NCBI RefSeq assembly: GCF_037198315.1
Contig: NZ_CP144913.1
Coordinates: 1,922,001 to 1,986,000 of the forward strand
Source: Janibacter sp. A1S7
GTDB taxonomy: Bacteria; Actinomycetota; Actinomycetes; Actinomycetales; Dermatophilaceae
Direction of reading: 5' to 3'
Length of the DNA stretch: 64,000 bases
Of the stretch, positions 40,016 to 51,459 are shown piece by piece (positions within the stretch are counted from its first letter, which is position 1; the number at the start of each line of letters is the position of its first letter). The notes below the pieces were generated by a model. The model had not been told where the DNA came from and ran no database searches. It saw only the letters and a program-made list of their open reading frames with translations. A program made the position numbers and the translations under genes.

Positions 40016-40660
40016 CTACGGATCCGGCTGGTGGAGGGTGCCCGCGAGCGCGGGCACGAGCGGGTGCAGTGCGCGCCTCAGCCCTGCCGCACCACTGGCC
40101 GGTACGTGGTGCACCCCCCGGATACCCAGCGACTGCGCCGACTCGACGTTCGCCCGTACGTCGTCGACGAAGCCGACCCGATCGGCCGGCACGGCCAGGT
40201 CGTCGAGGATGTGCTCGAAGAAGGCGGGGTCGGGTTTCATCGCCCCGACCTCGCTGGACCAGTAGGCGCCGTCGACGATGTCGTCGTACCCGTGGACCTC
40301 TCGCATGAAACGCACCCGGTGGTCCTGCTGGTTGGTGGCGAGCAGGCAGCGCACCCCCAGGCGTCGGACCTCCTCCACGAGCCCGATGGCCTGGAGGTCC
40401 AGATCGAACTGCTCCCAGATGCCCAACAGGTCCTCGATCGTGACCGGCAGTCGGCGCGATCGGTTCTCCTGCTCCAGCAGGTCACGCAACACCGCTCGCA
40501 GGCTGCGCTCACCGCGCAGCGCCGGCAGCTCTGCCTCGAAGACCTTGCGGGCGAAGCCCGGCCCCACCGTCCGGTCCAGACGCTCGCGCCAGTCGAAGAG
40601 CCCGTGCTGGAGGACGCCGTCGCAGTCCCACAGCATCACCTCCACGGCCACGTCGGGCAT
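40016..40660 (-). CDS. HAD-family hydrolase
   Basis: 214 residues. HAD motifs: VEVMLWDCDGVLQHGLFDWR (motif I with DxDG), LATNQQDHRV (motif II region), GAMKPDPAFFEHIL (motif III Lys) and VGFVDDVRANVESAQSLGIR (motif IV). The cap is the helical C1 type of the subfamily IA phosphatases. The substrate is unknown. The start codon overlaps the aspS stop, so it is likely co-expressed with aspS. Confidence 0.85.
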   Translation of the reverse strand: MPDVAVEVMLWDCDGVLQHGLFDWRERLDRTVGPGFARKVFEAELPALRGERSLRAVLRDLLEQENRSRRLPVTIEDLLGIWEQFDLDLQAIGLVEEVRRLGVRCLLATNQQDHRVRFMREVHGYDDIVDGAYWSSEVGAMKPDPAFFEHILDDLAVPADRVGFVDDVRANVESAQSLGIRGVHHVPASGAAGLRRALHPLVPALAGTLHQPDP

Positions 40661-42492
40661 CAGCTCTGCCGGGGGTTGACCTCCGGTGCCCCCTGGGCTG
40701 CCGGGGTATCGCCCTTCGTCGTGGGCCGGGCGTCGATGCCGGCCTCCTTGCGCTGCTCCGGGGTGATCGGGGCGGGCGCGTCGGTCAGCGGATCGTAGCC
40801 GCCCCCGGACTTGGGGAAGGCGATGACGTCGCGGATGGAGTCCGCCCCCAGCAGGAGCATGACGATGCGGTCCCAGCCGAAGGCGATGCCGCCGTGCGGG
40901 GGCGCCCCGTACTTGAAGGCCTCGAGGAGGAAGCCGAACTTCTCCTGCGCCGCCTCCTCGTCCAGGCCCATGACCGAGAAGACCCGCTCCTGCACGTCCC
41001 TCTGGTGGATACGGATGGACCCGCCACCGATCTCGTTGCCGTTGCAGACGAGGTCGTAGGCGTAGGCCAGCGCGGAGCCGGGGTCGGTGTCGAAGGTGTC
41101 GAGGAACTCGGGCTTCGGGCTGGTGAAGGCGTGGTGCACCGCGGTCCAGGCGCCGGAGCCGACAGCGACGTCACCGGCGGCGACGGCCTCGCCCGTGGGC
41201 TCGAAGAGCGGGGCGTCGACGACCCAGACGAAGGACCACTCGGACTCGTCGATCAGGTCGCATCGCTGGGCGATCTCCGCTCGGGCAGCGCCCAGCAGCG
41301 CCCGCGCGGCCCGGGGCTGGTCCGCGGCGAAGAAGATGCAGTCGCCGGGGCGGGCGCCGACGTGCGCGGCGAGGCCGGCCCTCTCCTCCTCGGAGATGTT
41401 CTTGGCGACCGGTCCGCCCAGCTCGCCGTCCTCGCCGACGGTGACATAGGCCAAGCCCTTGGCGCCACGCTGCTTCGCCCACTCCTGCCAGGCGTCGAAC
41501 TGCCGGCGGGGTTGGCCGGCGCCACCGGGCATGACGACGGCGCCGACGTAGTCGGCCGTGAAGACCCGGAAAGGGGTGTCGGCGAAGAACTCGGTGCAGT
41601 CCTGCAGCTCCACGCCGAACCGCAGGTCGGGCTTGTCGCTGCCGTACCGCTCCATCGCCTCGGCGTAGGTCATCCGGGGGAAGGGAGCGCTCAGGTCGAT
41701 CCCGATGGTGCCCCAGACCGCCTTCGCGATGGACTCGCCGAGCTCGATGACGTCGTCCTGCTCGACGAAGGACATCTCGATGTCGAGCTGGGTGAACTCT
41801 GGCTGCCGGTCGGCGCGGAAGTCCTCGTCGCGGTAGCAGCGGGCGATCTGGTAGTACCGCTCCATCCCGGCGACCATGAGCAGCTGCTTGAACAGTTGTG
41901 GACTCTGCGGCAGGGCGTACCACTCACCCGGTGCGAGTCGCGCGGGGACGAGGAAGTCACGGGCACCCTCAGGGGTGGACCGGGTCAGGGTAGGGGTCTC
42001 GATCTCGACGAAGTCACGCTCGGCGAGGACGGACCGTGCGGCGGCGTTGACCTTGCTGCGCAACCGCAGACCCGCACCGGCGCCGGCCGCGCCGGGACGG
42101 CGCAGGTCGAGGTAGCGGTGCTTCAGACGCGCCTCCTCACCGACGGAGACGCGCTCGTCGATCTGGAAGGGCAGCGGGTCCGCCGTGCTGAGCACCTCGA
42201 TCGAGGTGGCGACGACGTCGACCTCACCGGTCGGCAGGTTCGGGTTGACGTCCTTGGGGTCACGCGGGGCGACCTCGCCGACGACCGTGATGACGTACTC
42301 GTTGCGCAGGTCGTGGGCCGCGCCGGTGAGGACCTCGTCGCGGGCGACGACCTGGGCCACGCCGGAGGCATCGCGCAGATCGAGGAAGGCCACGCCACCG
42401 TGATCACGTCGCCGAGCCACCCATCCGCTGAGGGTGACGGTCTGGCCGGAGTGGTCGGCGCGCAGGGCGCCGGCGTCATGGGTGCGGAGCAC
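40660..42492 (-). CDS. aspS: Aspartyl-tRNA synthetase
   Basis: 610 residues from GTG 42492, the usual length for the bacterial-type enzyme. An N-terminal OB-fold anticodon-binding domain ([20 protein letters not shown]), then class II catalytic motifs: [20 protein letters not shown] (motif 1), [20 protein letters not shown] (motif 2) and [19 protein letters not shown] (motif 3), with the bacterial GAD insertion in between. It charges tRNA-Asp (and in some bacteria tRNA-Asn; this cannot be decided by eye). The C-terminal 40 residues are a low-complexity extension. Confidence 0.97.
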   Translation of the reverse strand: MLRTHDAGALRADHSGQTVTLSGWVARRRDHGGVAFLDLRDASGVAQVVARDEVLTGAAHDLRNEYVITVVGEVAPRDPKDVNPNLPTGEVDVVATSIEVLSTADPLPFQIDERVSVGEEARLKHRYLDLRRPGAAGAGAGLRLRSKVNAAARSVLAERDFVEIETPTLTRSTPEGARDFLVPARLAPGEWYALPQSPQLFKQLLMVAGMERYYQIARCYRDEDFRADRQPEFTQLDIEMSFVEQDDVIELGESIAKAVWGTIGIDLSAPFPRMTYAEAMERYGSDKPDLRFGVELQDCTEFFADTPFRVFTADYVGAVVMPGGAGQPRRQFDAWQEWAKQRGAKGLAYVTVGEDGELGGPVAKNISEEERAGLAAHVGARPGDCIFFAADQPRAARALLGAARAEIAQRCDLIDESEWSFVWVVDAPLFEPTGEAVAAGDVAVGSGAWTAVHHAFTSPKPEFLDTFDTDPGSALAYAYDLVCNGNEIGGGSIRIHQRDVQERVFSVMGLDEEAAQEKFGFLLEAFKYGAPPHGGIAFGWDRIVMLLLGADSIRDVIAFPKSGGGYDPLTDAPAPITPEQRKEAGIDARPTTKGDTPAAQGAPEVNPRQS

Positions 42493-42558
42493 GGGGAGTT
42501 CTTCCTTGTCCTCGTCGGGGCGCCCGGCGGTCGTCGGGCGTGGTCCATCCTACGGATG

Positions 42559-43203
42559 TCAGGAGTGGTCGCGGTTGCGCGGATGCTGCGGCCACGGACC
42601 GTCGGCCGGACGAAGGGAGGTCCAGCCGCGGTCGCGCATCCGCTGGGCCGCGAGGACGCCGATGACGAGCGTGGAGTTGTGCACGTGCCCGGCGAGCACG
42701 GCATCGACCACCTCGTCGAGGGGCACCCTGCGGTGGACGATGCGCGCCTCTTCGCCCGTGCGCGCATGCCGCTCCGCGTCGGGTACCTCGCTCAGGCCGC
42801 GCGCGAGGTAGACGCGCAGCGCTTCGTTCAATCCGCCGGGCGAGCTGAAGTAGTCCACCAGCACCGCCCAGTGCTCGGCGACGAGATCGGCCTCCTCGGC
42901 CAGCTCGCGCTGCGCCGCGAGAAGCGGGTCCTCACCGGCGATGTCGAGCAGTCCGGCAGGGATCTCCCACTCATGGGACGAGATCGGATGTCGGTACTGA
43001 CGGATGAGCAGCGCCCGGTCCTCCTCGTCGAGCGCGAGCACGGCAACGGCGCCCGGGTGGTCGATGACCTCCCGCACCAGGCGCTCCCCCTCGAGGTCGA
43101 AGGCCTCCCGGCGCACGTCCCACACGACACCGTTGAAGACGATCTCGCTGTCGACCACCGGCGAGGGGACGATCTCGTCGCGCAGGGGCGGGTGCTCGAT
43201 CAC
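42559..43203 (-). CDS. NUDIX hydrolase (ADP-ribose pyrophosphatase-like)
   Basis: 214 residues from GTG 43203, 1 nt after the pyrG stop. The Nudix box is complete: GLLDIAGEDPLLAAQRELAE followed by EADLV (G-x5-E-x7-R-E-x2-E-E). Upstream RALLIRQYRHPISSHEWEIP and the downstream GLNEALRVYLARGL are typical of ADP-ribose/nucleoside diphosphate-sugar hydrolases (NudF-like). A housecleaning enzyme; it probably shares the pyrG transcript. Confidence 0.9.
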   Translation of the reverse strand: MIEHPPLRDEIVPSPVVDSEIVFNGVVWDVRREAFDLEGERLVREVIDHPGAVAVLALDEEDRALLIRQYRHPISSHEWEIPAGLLDIAGEDPLLAAQRELAEEADLVAEHWAVLVDYFSSPGGLNEALRVYLARGLSEVPDAERHARTGEEARIVHRRVPLDEVVDAVLAGHVHNSTLVIGVLAAQRMRDRGWTSLRPADGPWPQHPRNRDHS

Positions 43204-43204
43204 C

Positions 43205-44920
<1,716 letters not shown>

Positions 44921-44999
44921 GGGCTTTCACTCTACGTCACGGGAGCGGTTCTTCGTACCTCGGGGCGCCACGAGTCGCTCGCCCACTCGTGACGTCACC

Positions 45000-46748
45000 T
45001 CAAGAGGGTCGGGAGAGCGTCCCGCGGCACTGCTCGAGCAGCTCGCGGGCGTGCGTGAGGCCGATCTCGGTGTCCCCACCGCCCATCATCCGGGAGAGCT
45101 CCCCCAGGCGGTCCTGTCCCTCGACGGCACGTACGTCGCTGGACGTGACCTGCTGGTCGTGGCTCTTGTGCACGACCAGGTGCCGGTCGGCATGGGCGGC
45201 CACCTGGGCCAGGTGGGTGACGACGATCACCTGGCTCGTGCGGGCCAGTGCGGCAAGACGGGCGCCGACGTCCAGGGCGGCACGTCCACCCACACCGGCA
45301 TCGACCTCGTCGAACACGAAGGTGGGCACCTGCGCCCGGCCGGAGCCGGCCGTGGCGACCTCGATGGCCAACATGATCCGGGAGAGCTCACCGCCGGAGG
45401 CGGCCTTGCTCACCGAGCGTGGCGGGTCCCCTCGGTTGGCGGCGACCCGGATCTCGACCGAGTCGGCGCCATCCGCAGAGACGGTGCGCTCCCCCTCCGG
45501 CCCCGGAAGCCTGACGCCCCCGTCGTCGGTACGGGCCCCGACCACGATCTCCACGCGAGCACGGTCCATCCCCAGACGGGCCAGCTCACCCTCGACGGTC
45601 TCGGCCAGGGCAGCCGCGGCCGCAGCGCGCGCCGCCGTGAGCCGATCGAGGGCCGGGCCGAGGTCGCTGGCCAGGCCGTCGACGTGGCCGCTGAGCTCCT
45701 CGATGCGCGCGTCGGCTCCCTCGAGGGTCAGCAGGCGTTGCCGGGAGCCCTCGCGGTGGGCGAGGACGGCCGTGATGTCCTCGCCGTAGCGACGGGTCAG
45801 GTCGGTCAGGGCGGCCCGGCGCTCCTGTACGACACCCAGGCGTGCCGGGTCGGCCTCGATGTCGGCCGCATAGGCGGACAGCTCACCGGCGACGTCCGCG
45901 GCGAGCACGCCGAGCTCCCCGAGCCGGCCGTGGACCTCGGCCAACCGGGGATCGTGCCCGACGATCCTGGAGAGCTCGTCACCGGCCCGGGCGATCCGCC
46001 CCACGACGTCGTCGCCGCTGAAGCTGTCCGGGTCCGACAGCAGTCGGTGGGCCCGGTCGGCTCCCACCCGCAGGTCCTCGGCGTTACCGAGGAGCTCCGC
46101 CTCCCGGGCCAACTCCGTGTCCTCACCGGCCTGGGGGTCGACGGCGTCGATCTGCTCCAGTTGGTGGGTCAGCAGCTCGACCTCCTGCAGGCGGGCGCGT
46201 TCGCCCTCGACGAGCTCCGCCAGTTCCCCCTTCGCCTCCTGCCACGTCGTGTAGAGGTGGGCCACCTGCTGCAGTGGGCCGGCCACTGCCTCGCCGCCGA
46301 AGGTGTCGAGCAGCATCCGGTGCTGCGCCGGCCGACGCAGACGCCACTGGTCCGCCTGGCCATGGACGGCCACGAGCTGCTCCGCCAGGTCGCTCAACGT
46401 CGCGATCGGAGCCCGCCGACCACCGACGTGGGCCCGGGACCGCCCGGTCGCCGAGACCGTGCGAGCGAGCAGCAGCTCGTCCTCGTCCGCGGCGGCGCCG
46501 GCCTCCGCGGCCCGGGCGCGTGCCGGGTGCAGCGGATCCAGTTCGAGGGCCGCCTCGACGACCGCTTCGTCACGGCCGGCGCGGACCAGACCGGCATCGG
46601 CACGCCCGCCGAGGACGAGCCCGAGACCGGTGACGACCATGGTCTTGCCCGCGCCGGTCTCCCCCGTGACGACGGTGAGGCCGGGATCCAGTGGCAGCGT
46701 CGCGTCCTCGATGACGCCGAGATCGCGGATGTGCAGCTCACGCAGCAT
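45000..46748 (-). CDS. recN: DNA repair protein RecN
   Basis: 582 residues, an SMC-like ATPase. MLRELHIRDLGVIEDATLPL and TVVTGETGAGKTMVVTGLGL (Walker A) at the N-terminus; long coiled arms in the middle (rich in Glu, Arg, Leu); KAASGGELSRIMLAIEVATA (signature), VPTFVFDEVDAGVGGRAALD (Walker B) and QVIVVTHLAQVAAHADRHLV at the C-terminus. It acts in double-strand break repair. It ends 79 nt before pyrG on the same strand. Confidence 0.97.
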   Translation of the reverse strand: MLRELHIRDLGVIEDATLPLDPGLTVVTGETGAGKTMVVTGLGLVLGGRADAGLVRAGRDEAVVEAALELDPLHPARARAAEAGAAADEDELLLARTVSATGRSRAHVGGRRAPIATLSDLAEQLVAVHGQADQWRLRRPAQHRMLLDTFGGEAVAGPLQQVAHLYTTWQEAKGELAELVEGERARLQEVELLTHQLEQIDAVDPQAGEDTELAREAELLGNAEDLRVGADRAHRLLSDPDSFSGDDVVGRIARAGDELSRIVGHDPRLAEVHGRLGELGVLAADVAGELSAYAADIEADPARLGVVQERRAALTDLTRRYGEDITAVLAHREGSRQRLLTLEGADARIEELSGHVDGLASDLGPALDRLTAARAAAAAALAETVEGELARLGMDRARVEIVVGARTDDGGVRLPGPEGERTVSADGADSVEIRVAANRGDPPRSVSKAASGGELSRIMLAIEVATAGSGRAQVPTFVFDEVDAGVGGRAALDVGARLAALARTSQVIVVTHLAQVAAHADRHLVVHKSHDQQVTSSDVRAVEGQDRLGELSRMMGGGDTEIGLTHARELLEQCRGTLSRPS

Positions 46749-46751
46749 GCG

Positions 46752-47669
46752 TCACGCCTCCTGCTGGCTCTGGCGTCGCCCGCGCCAGCCGTGCACGGAA
46801 AGATCGAACTTCGCGACGAGGCGATCGGTGAACGGCGAGTCACTCAATCGGGCCAGGCGTACCGGCTCGGCAGAGCGACTGACCTCGACACGGGCGCCGG
46901 GCGGCAGGTCCACCGCCCGCCGACCATCGCACCACAGGACCCCGTGCCCTTCGGTCCCGGGGACCAGATCGACGGCCAGGTCCGACGTCGGGGCCACGAC
47001 GAGCGGACGGGCGAAGAGCGCGTGCGCGCTGATCGGCACGACGAGCATGGCATCCACACCCGGCCACACGACCGGGCCGCCGGCCGAGAAGGCGTAGGCG
47101 GTGGATCCGGTCGGCGTGGCCATCACGACGCCGTCGCAGCCCCACGTCGACAGGGGCCGCCCGTCGATCTCCACGGTGAGGACGAGCACGCGTTCGCGCG
47201 AGGCCTTCTCGACCGTGGCCTCGTTCAGCGCCCAGGTGCGGGCGATCTCCTGACCGTCCAGCGTCGCCACGACGTCGAGGGCCATGCGCTCCTCGACACG
47301 GTAGGCGCGGTCGACGATGTGCTCGACGGTCGCGTCGACGTCCTCGCGCTCGGCCTCGGCGAGGAAGCCCACGTGACCGAGGTTGACCCCCAGGACCGGC
47401 ACGCCGGCACCGCGGGCGGTCTCCGCGCCACGCAGGATCGTGCCGTCGCCGCCGAGGACGACGACGAGCTCGACACGGCCCGCCGGATCATCGCCATCGT
47501 GGACCACGGAGACGGGGTGCTGACCCAGGACGCTCTCGGCGATCTCCCCGGCGGGAACCCGGACCTCGATGCCGGCCTCGGCCAGACGCTCGGCAACCCC
47601 GATGGCCACCTCGAGCGCTTCCGGGCGACCGGGGTGGGTCATCAGGAGCACTCGTCGCTGGTCGCTCAC
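46752..47669 (-). CDS. nadK: NAD kinase
   Basis: 305 residues from GTG 47669, overlapping the tlyA stop by 4 nt. Signature blocks: VELVVVLGGDGTILRGAETA (GGDGT), GVPVLGVNLGHVGFLAEAER, LNEATVEKASRERVLVLTVE (NE/D) and GVVMATPTGSTAYAFSAGGP. It makes NADP from NAD and ATP or polyphosphate. The arrangement tlyA-nadK-recN is conserved across actinobacteria. Confidence 0.97.
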   Translation of the reverse strand: MSDQRRVLLMTHPGRPEALEVAIGVAERLAEAGIEVRVPAGEIAESVLGQHPVSVVHDGDDPAGRVELVVVLGGDGTILRGAETARGAGVPVLGVNLGHVGFLAEAEREDVDATVEHIVDRAYRVEERMALDVVATLDGQEIARTWALNEATVEKASRERVLVLTVEIDGRPLSTWGCDGVVMATPTGSTAYAFSAGGPVVWPGVDAMLVVPISAHALFARPLVVAPTSDLAVDLVPGTEGHGVLWCDGRRAVDLPPGARVEVSRSAEPVRLARLSDSPFTDRLVAKFDLSVHGWRGRRQSQQEA

Positions 47670-48472
47670 GTGTCCTCCTCCTGCACCAGGTCGCTGATCC
47701 TCATCTGCTGAGCCTGCCACGTCAGACCGACGTCGGTGCGGCGGGTGAGGTGCGCGAGGTACTCATGATTTCCCTCTCCCCCGCGCACCGGGCTCGCCGT
47801 CAGACCCAGCACGGCCAGCTCGACCTCGGCTGCCCGACCCAGGACGGAGGCGATCGCCTCGGCGCGGGCCGCCGGGGACCGCACCACCCCTCGACGACCG
47901 ATGCGTTCGCGGCCGACCTCGAACTGCGGCTTGATGAGCAGCACGGCCTCGCCGTCGTCGGTGAGCAGGCCTGCGACCTCGGCCAGCACGAGGCGAAGGG
48001 AGATGAAGCTCAGGTCACCGACGGCCACCTCGACGGGCCCGCCGATGTCGGTCGGGGTCAACCCGCGGATGGTCGTGCCGCTGCGGTCGTCGACCCTCGG
48101 GTCCGCCTCGAGCTCCGGCACGAGCTGGTCGTGGCCGACGTCGAGTGCCGTCACGTGGTCCGCACCGTGTTCGAGGAGAACCTGCGTGAAGCCGCCCGTC
48201 GAGGCTCCGATGTCCAGGCACCGTCGGCCCGCGACCTCCAGGTCGAAGTCCTCGAAGGCACCCACGAGCTTGAGTGCGGCCCGCCCGACCCACCGGTCGG
48301 CGCCGACGGAGACGATCACCTCGCTCGCGGAGGTGACGCGCACGGAGGCCTTGGTGACCGTGACCCCGTCGACCAGCACCTCACCCCCTGCGATGAGCGC
48401 GCGGGCCCGGGTGCGGCTGCGGGCGAGGCCACGCTCGACGAGGGCGACGTCCAGCCGGAGGTCCGCAGCCAC
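47666..48472 (-). CDS. tlyA: TlyA-family rRNA 2'-O-methyltransferase
   Basis: 268 residues. N-terminal S4 domain (RLDVALVERGLARSRTRARA with GEVLVDGVTVTKASVRV), then an FtsJ-like SAM domain: RCLDIGASTGGFTQVLLEHG (SAM loop), VTALDVGHDQLVPELEADPR, and VAVGDLSFISLRLVLAEVAG with the catalytic Lys in LLIKPQFEVGRERIG. In mycobacteria TlyA methylates 16S C1409 and 23S C1920, which affects capreomycin sensitivity. The same role is expected here. Confidence 0.95.
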   Translation of the reverse strand: MAADLRLDVALVERGLARSRTRARALIAGGEVLVDGVTVTKASVRVTSASEVIVSVGADRWVGRAALKLVGAFEDFDLEVAGRRCLDIGASTGGFTQVLLEHGADHVTALDVGHDQLVPELEADPRVDDRSGTTIRGLTPTDIGGPVEVAVGDLSFISLRLVLAEVAGLLTDDGEAVLLIKPQFEVGRERIGRRGVVRSPAARAEAIASVLGRAAEVELAVLGLTASPVRGGEGNHEYLAHLTRRTDVGLTWQAQQMRISDLVQEEDT

Positions 48473-48673
48473 TCAGGTGCCGAGGTCGGACAGGCGCGCA
48501 GTCAGCGTCGCGTGCACCGACTCCCCGGCGGCCAGCGTGGCCGGCAGGTCCGTGGCATCGACGGCAGCGAGGTCGCGCAAGGTCGCATCGACCACGATGT
48601 CCCCGGTCTCCGGCGGTCTCGTCGGGGCCCCGGGCAGGGGTGCGTTCTCGGAGGGGTCCATGGGCTCAGGCAT
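48473..48673 (-). CDS. Small conserved-position hypothetical protein
   Basis: 66 residues from ATG 48673 (ATG 48661 also possible). A proline-rich head (PSENAPLPGAPTRPPETG) precedes a short helical segment, IVVDATLRDLAAVDATDLPA. The family is not recognised by name, but a small gene at this place between tlyA and upstream genes is common in the order. It overlaps the preceding gene by 8 nt and ends 0-1 nt before tlyA. Confidence 0.6.
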   Translation of the reverse strand: MPEPMDPSENAPLPGAPTRPPETGDIVVDATLRDLAAVDATDLPATLAAGESVHATLTARLSDLGT

Positions 48674-49349
48674 CCGGGACGACGACGATGCCGGGTGACT
48701 CGGGACGTGCGGTGGCCTTCTTCACAGAGCTCTTGCTCGTGGCGGCCTTCGTCGCGGCCGTCTTCCTCCCAGCGCTCTTCTTCCTGGCGCTCTTCTTCCC
48801 AGCGCTCTTCGCCGGGGCCGCCTTCGTCGACGCCGTCGTTGCGGACGTCTTCTTCGCAGTCGACGTCCTGGCCGTCGTCGCTGCCGGGGTCTTCCTCGCA
48901 GCGCTCTTCTTCGTGGCGCTCTTCTTCGTGGCGCTCTTCTTCGTGGCGCTCTTCTTCGTGGCGCTCTTCTTCGTGGCGCTCTTCTTCGTGGCGCCCTTCT
49001 TCGTGCCGGTCGTCGTCGCCGGAGCCGTCTGCGTGGAGGACGTCTTCTTCCCTGCTGCTGCCGTCACTGGCTGCTTCGCGGCCGGAGCCGTCTTCTTCGC
49101 AGCCGTGGGCGTGTCAGCGCCGGACGCGGGCTCCTTGCGGGCCCGCAGGGTGGCACTCAGCACGTCGAGGTCCGCCTGCTCCTCCTCGGGCCACACGGGC
49201 TCGCGGTCATCGCCCGTCGACCCACGCTCGCGCGGAACGGCGGAGGCCACGAGCAGGGTGTCCACGAGGCGGACGACGTCCAAGGTCCGGTCCAGGGTCG
49301 TCTCGGCCATCTTCAGTCCAAGATGGATCGTTCGGCGTACGGGGTCCAC
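48666..49349 (-). CDS. Lys/Ala/Thr-rich low-complexity protein with ATKKS repeats
   Basis: 227 residues. A short folded N-terminus (MAETTLDRTLDVVRLVDTLL) is followed by a tail of histone H1-like composition with repeated ATKKS units (six exact 15-bp DNA repeats at 48901-48990 and one degenerate) and KKSARKKSAGRKTAATKAAT. Similar tails occur in actinobacterial HupB-like and other nucleoid-associated proteins, but the head is not the HU fold. DNA or polyphosphate binding is plausible. The repeat number is likely variable between strains. Confidence 0.7.
   Translation of the reverse strand: MDPVRRTIHLGLKMAETTLDRTLDVVRLVDTLLVASAVPRERGSTGDDREPVWPEEEQADLDVLSATLRARKEPASGADTPTAAKKTAPAAKQPVTAAAGKKTSSTQTAPATTTGTKKGATKKSATKKSATKKSATKKSATKKSATKKSAARKTPAATTARTSTAKKTSATTASTKAAPAKSAGKKSARKKSAGRKTAATKAATSKSSVKKATARPESPGIVVVPDA
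48901..48990. repeat. 15-bp tandem repeat (six exact copies)
   Basis: GCGCTCTTCTTCGTG repeated six times without change, with a seventh copy (GCGCCCTTCTTCGTG) at 48991-49005. Each unit encodes one ATKKS pentapeptide on the minus strand, so copy changes keep the frame. Confidence 0.95.
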
Positions 49350-49379
49350 GTCACTCCTCGTGTCGACTACCGGTCCACG

Positions 49380-50357
49380 CTACCTGTTGCCCATCAGCGA
49401 GCGAGCGTCCTGCGAGGTGATCCGTCCCGCGTCGACGGCGGCCCACAGAGCGTCCAGACCGGCCCGGACCGCGTTGATCCCGCGGCCCCGGACGTCGAGA
49501 TCGTCCCCGCACCTGGCCCGGGCGTCCCCCCGGTGGTACCAGTCACCGTCCCTGACCCTCTCGGGGTAGTGCTCCACCAGATCACGCAGATCCGCCAACA
49601 GATACACCGGCCGGCTCTCCGGGGGTGCGCCGGCGGCATCCATCGGTCCGTGGACACCGGTGAGGACGAGCGCCCCGGGCATTCCGGCTGCAGCACCTCC
49701 CGCGATGTCGGTCTCGAGGCGGTCGCCGAGCGCCAGCATCCGGGTCGCCCGCACACCGACGAGGTCGGCGGCCATGGCGTACATCGTCGGCCCCGGCTTC
49801 CCGATGACCACGGGGTCGACCTCGACGGCTCCTCGAACGGCAGCCACGAGCGACCCGTTTCCGGGCAGGACGCCTCGCTCCGTCGGGAGGGTCAGGTCCG
49901 CATTCGTCGCGAACCATCGGGCGCCGGACCGGATCGCCACAGCTGCGGCTCCCAGGTCCGCAGCCGTGACCTGCGGTCCGTACCCCTGCACGACGGCCGA
50001 GACCTCCCCTTCGTCCTGCGGTGATCGGGGCTCGAGACCGACCGAGCGAAGGGAGGCGGCCACCCCCGGCCCCCCGATGGCCATGACCGCGGCCCCGGGG
50101 TGCACCAGGTTCGCGACCTCACGGGCAGCGGCCAGGGATGAGGTGAGGACACGCTCAGCACTGGTGTGGACACCGTGACCTCCCACCATCGCGGCGACCT
50201 CCGCCGGCGTTCGTGAGGCGTTGTTCGTCGCGAAGACGACCGGCGGCTCCAGGGAGTTCAACACCTCGACGGCGTGTCCGACCGCTGACGCCCCGGAGAC
50301 GACGACGCCGTCCACGTCGCAGATGAGGGCATCGAAGCGGTCGACGAGTCGGGTCAC
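49380..50357 (-). CDS. HAD-IIA family hydrolase (NagD/phosphoglycolate phosphatase-like)
   Basis: 325 residues. Motif I is DALICDVDGVVVSGASAVGH, motif II VVFATNNASRTPAEVAAMVG, and the C-terminal GKPGPTMYAMAADLVGV with MLALGDRLETDIAGGAAAGM supplies motifs III and IV. The large C2B cap between them identifies the HAD-IIA class. Substrates in the class include phosphoglycolate, UMP/GMP and p-nitrophenyl phosphate analogues. The gene overlaps the TPR gene by 4 nt, a conserved pairing in actinobacteria. Confidence 0.92.
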   Translation of the reverse strand: MTRLVDRFDALICDVDGVVVSGASAVGHAVEVLNSLEPPVVFATNNASRTPAEVAAMVGGHGVHTSAERVLTSSLAAAREVANLVHPGAAVMAIGGPGVAASLRSVGLEPRSPQDEGEVSAVVQGYGPQVTAADLGAAAVAIRSGARWFATNADLTLPTERGVLPGNGSLVAAVRGAVEVDPVVIGKPGPTMYAMAADLVGVRATRMLALGDRLETDIAGGAAAGMPGALVLTGVHGPMDAAGAPPESRPVYLLADLRDLVEHYPERVRDGDWYHRGDARARCGDDLDVRGRGINAVRAGLDALWAAVDAGRITSQDARSLMGNR

Positions 50358-51286
50358 TCCTGGGGCTCCTGCGCGTCGATCTCGTCGATGCGCTCAACCG
50401 CGTCGGTCTCGCCGTCCTGGTCGGCCACTGCGGCCCGGCTGAACCACTCGCGTGCCTCGTCGGTGCGGCCCACCTCGAGAAGTGCATCGGCATAGGCGTA
50501 CCAGACCCGTGCGGCCCACGGCCTGTCCCTGACCTTGTCGACCTGGCCCTGCAGCGCGAGGACCGCAGCCTGCGGCTGGCCCATGTCGCGGCGGATACCG
50601 GAACCGACGATGAGCAGCTCGACCTGCTCCTCCTGGCCCAGGGACCGTGCTTCCGGCGACCCGAGCAGCTCCAGCGCTCGCTCCGCGCGCCCCAGGCCCC
50701 GCTCGCAGTCGACCATGAGCGGCAACAGGTGCGAGGACCCACTCAGACGGCGGACCGTGCGGAACTCGGTGAGTGCGCGGGCGTAGTCCCCCATGCGGTA
50801 GGCGACGAAGCCCAGGGCCTCACGCGCCGCAGGAACACGCCCAGCCCGACGCGTAGCGGTCTCGGCGTGGGCCAGGGCGCCGTCCATGTCCTCCGCCTCG
50901 AGGAGAAGGGCCACCATCACCAGGTGCTGGGCGACGCCGTCGGCGTTCTCCTTGCTCAGGGTCCGCAGCTGCTGGCGCACCCCCCGGTCCAGCTCCGCTC
51001 CCGTGACCTCGGGCGAGATCGCCGGCTCGGGCTTGCGACCCTCCTTGGGGACCAGACGCGACCCACCCCGGTCCTCCTCGCCCCTGCCGCCACCGGCCCG
51101 CTCGGGACGGGTTGATCGGGCGTCCCGCTCGTCCCGAGCCGCACCACCTCGCCGGTCGTCACGCCGACTCGCGGAACCGTCACGTCCCCCATGGCGGCCT
51201 CCGGACCGACCGCCCTGGGGGCGATCCCGTCCGCGTCCGCCACCGTCAGCTCGTCCACGCTGCGGTCCGCTGCGCTTCTCGTCCAC
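50354..51286 (-). CDS. TPR-repeat protein with Arg/Gly-rich N-terminus
   Basis: 310 residues. The first 90 residues are basic and Arg/Gly-rich (RADGGGRGRDRPQGGRSGGR), an RGG-like RNA-binding tail. From about residue 110, helical repeats of TPR type follow: DGALAHAETATRRAGRVPAA, YRMGDYARALTEFRTVRRLS and VWYAYADALLEVGRTDEARE. It could be a scaffold or RNA-linked protein. It lies between the rRNA operon and the HAD-IIA gene, in the same direction. Confidence 0.8.
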   Translation of the reverse strand: MDEKRSGPQRGRADGGGRGRDRPQGGRSGGRHGGRDGSASRRDDRRGGAARDERDARSTRPERAGGGRGEEDRGGSRLVPKEGRKPEPAISPEVTGAELDRGVRQQLRTLSKENADGVAQHLVMVALLLEAEDMDGALAHAETATRRAGRVPAAREALGFVAYRMGDYARALTEFRTVRRLSGSSHLLPLMVDCERGLGRAERALELLGSPEARSLGQEEQVELLIVGSGIRRDMGQPQAAVLALQGQVDKVRDRPWAARVWYAYADALLEVGRTDEAREWFSRAAVADQDGETDAVERIDEIDAQEPQE

Positions 51287-51418
51287 TGTTCAACCCTCTC
51301 TCTGCCACGGGGTGGCCCTCATGCTCCACACTTGCCTGCCGCGCCGGCTGATGCAACAACGCGTCGGCCCGCGGGCTCTTCTCGCGTGCCGTGTTGTTTC
51401 CGGTCGTGTGGACGTACG

Positions 51419-51449
51419 AAAGCCCCCGACGGGTGGTCGGGGGCTTTCG
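51419..51449 (-). terminator. rRNA operon terminator
   Basis: GAAAGCCCCCGAC and GTCGGGGGCTTTC form a 13-bp perfect stem with a 5-nt loop just beyond the 5S gene. The stem is also positioned to stop read-through. Confidence 0.9.
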
Positions 51450-51459
51450 TGGAATGGTT

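Noticed and set aside
47750..49420. A 556-codon plus-strand frame with a Ser-rich repeat
   Set aside because: Antisense of tlyA and the Lys/Ala repeat protein; the repeat is the mirror of the 15-bp array.
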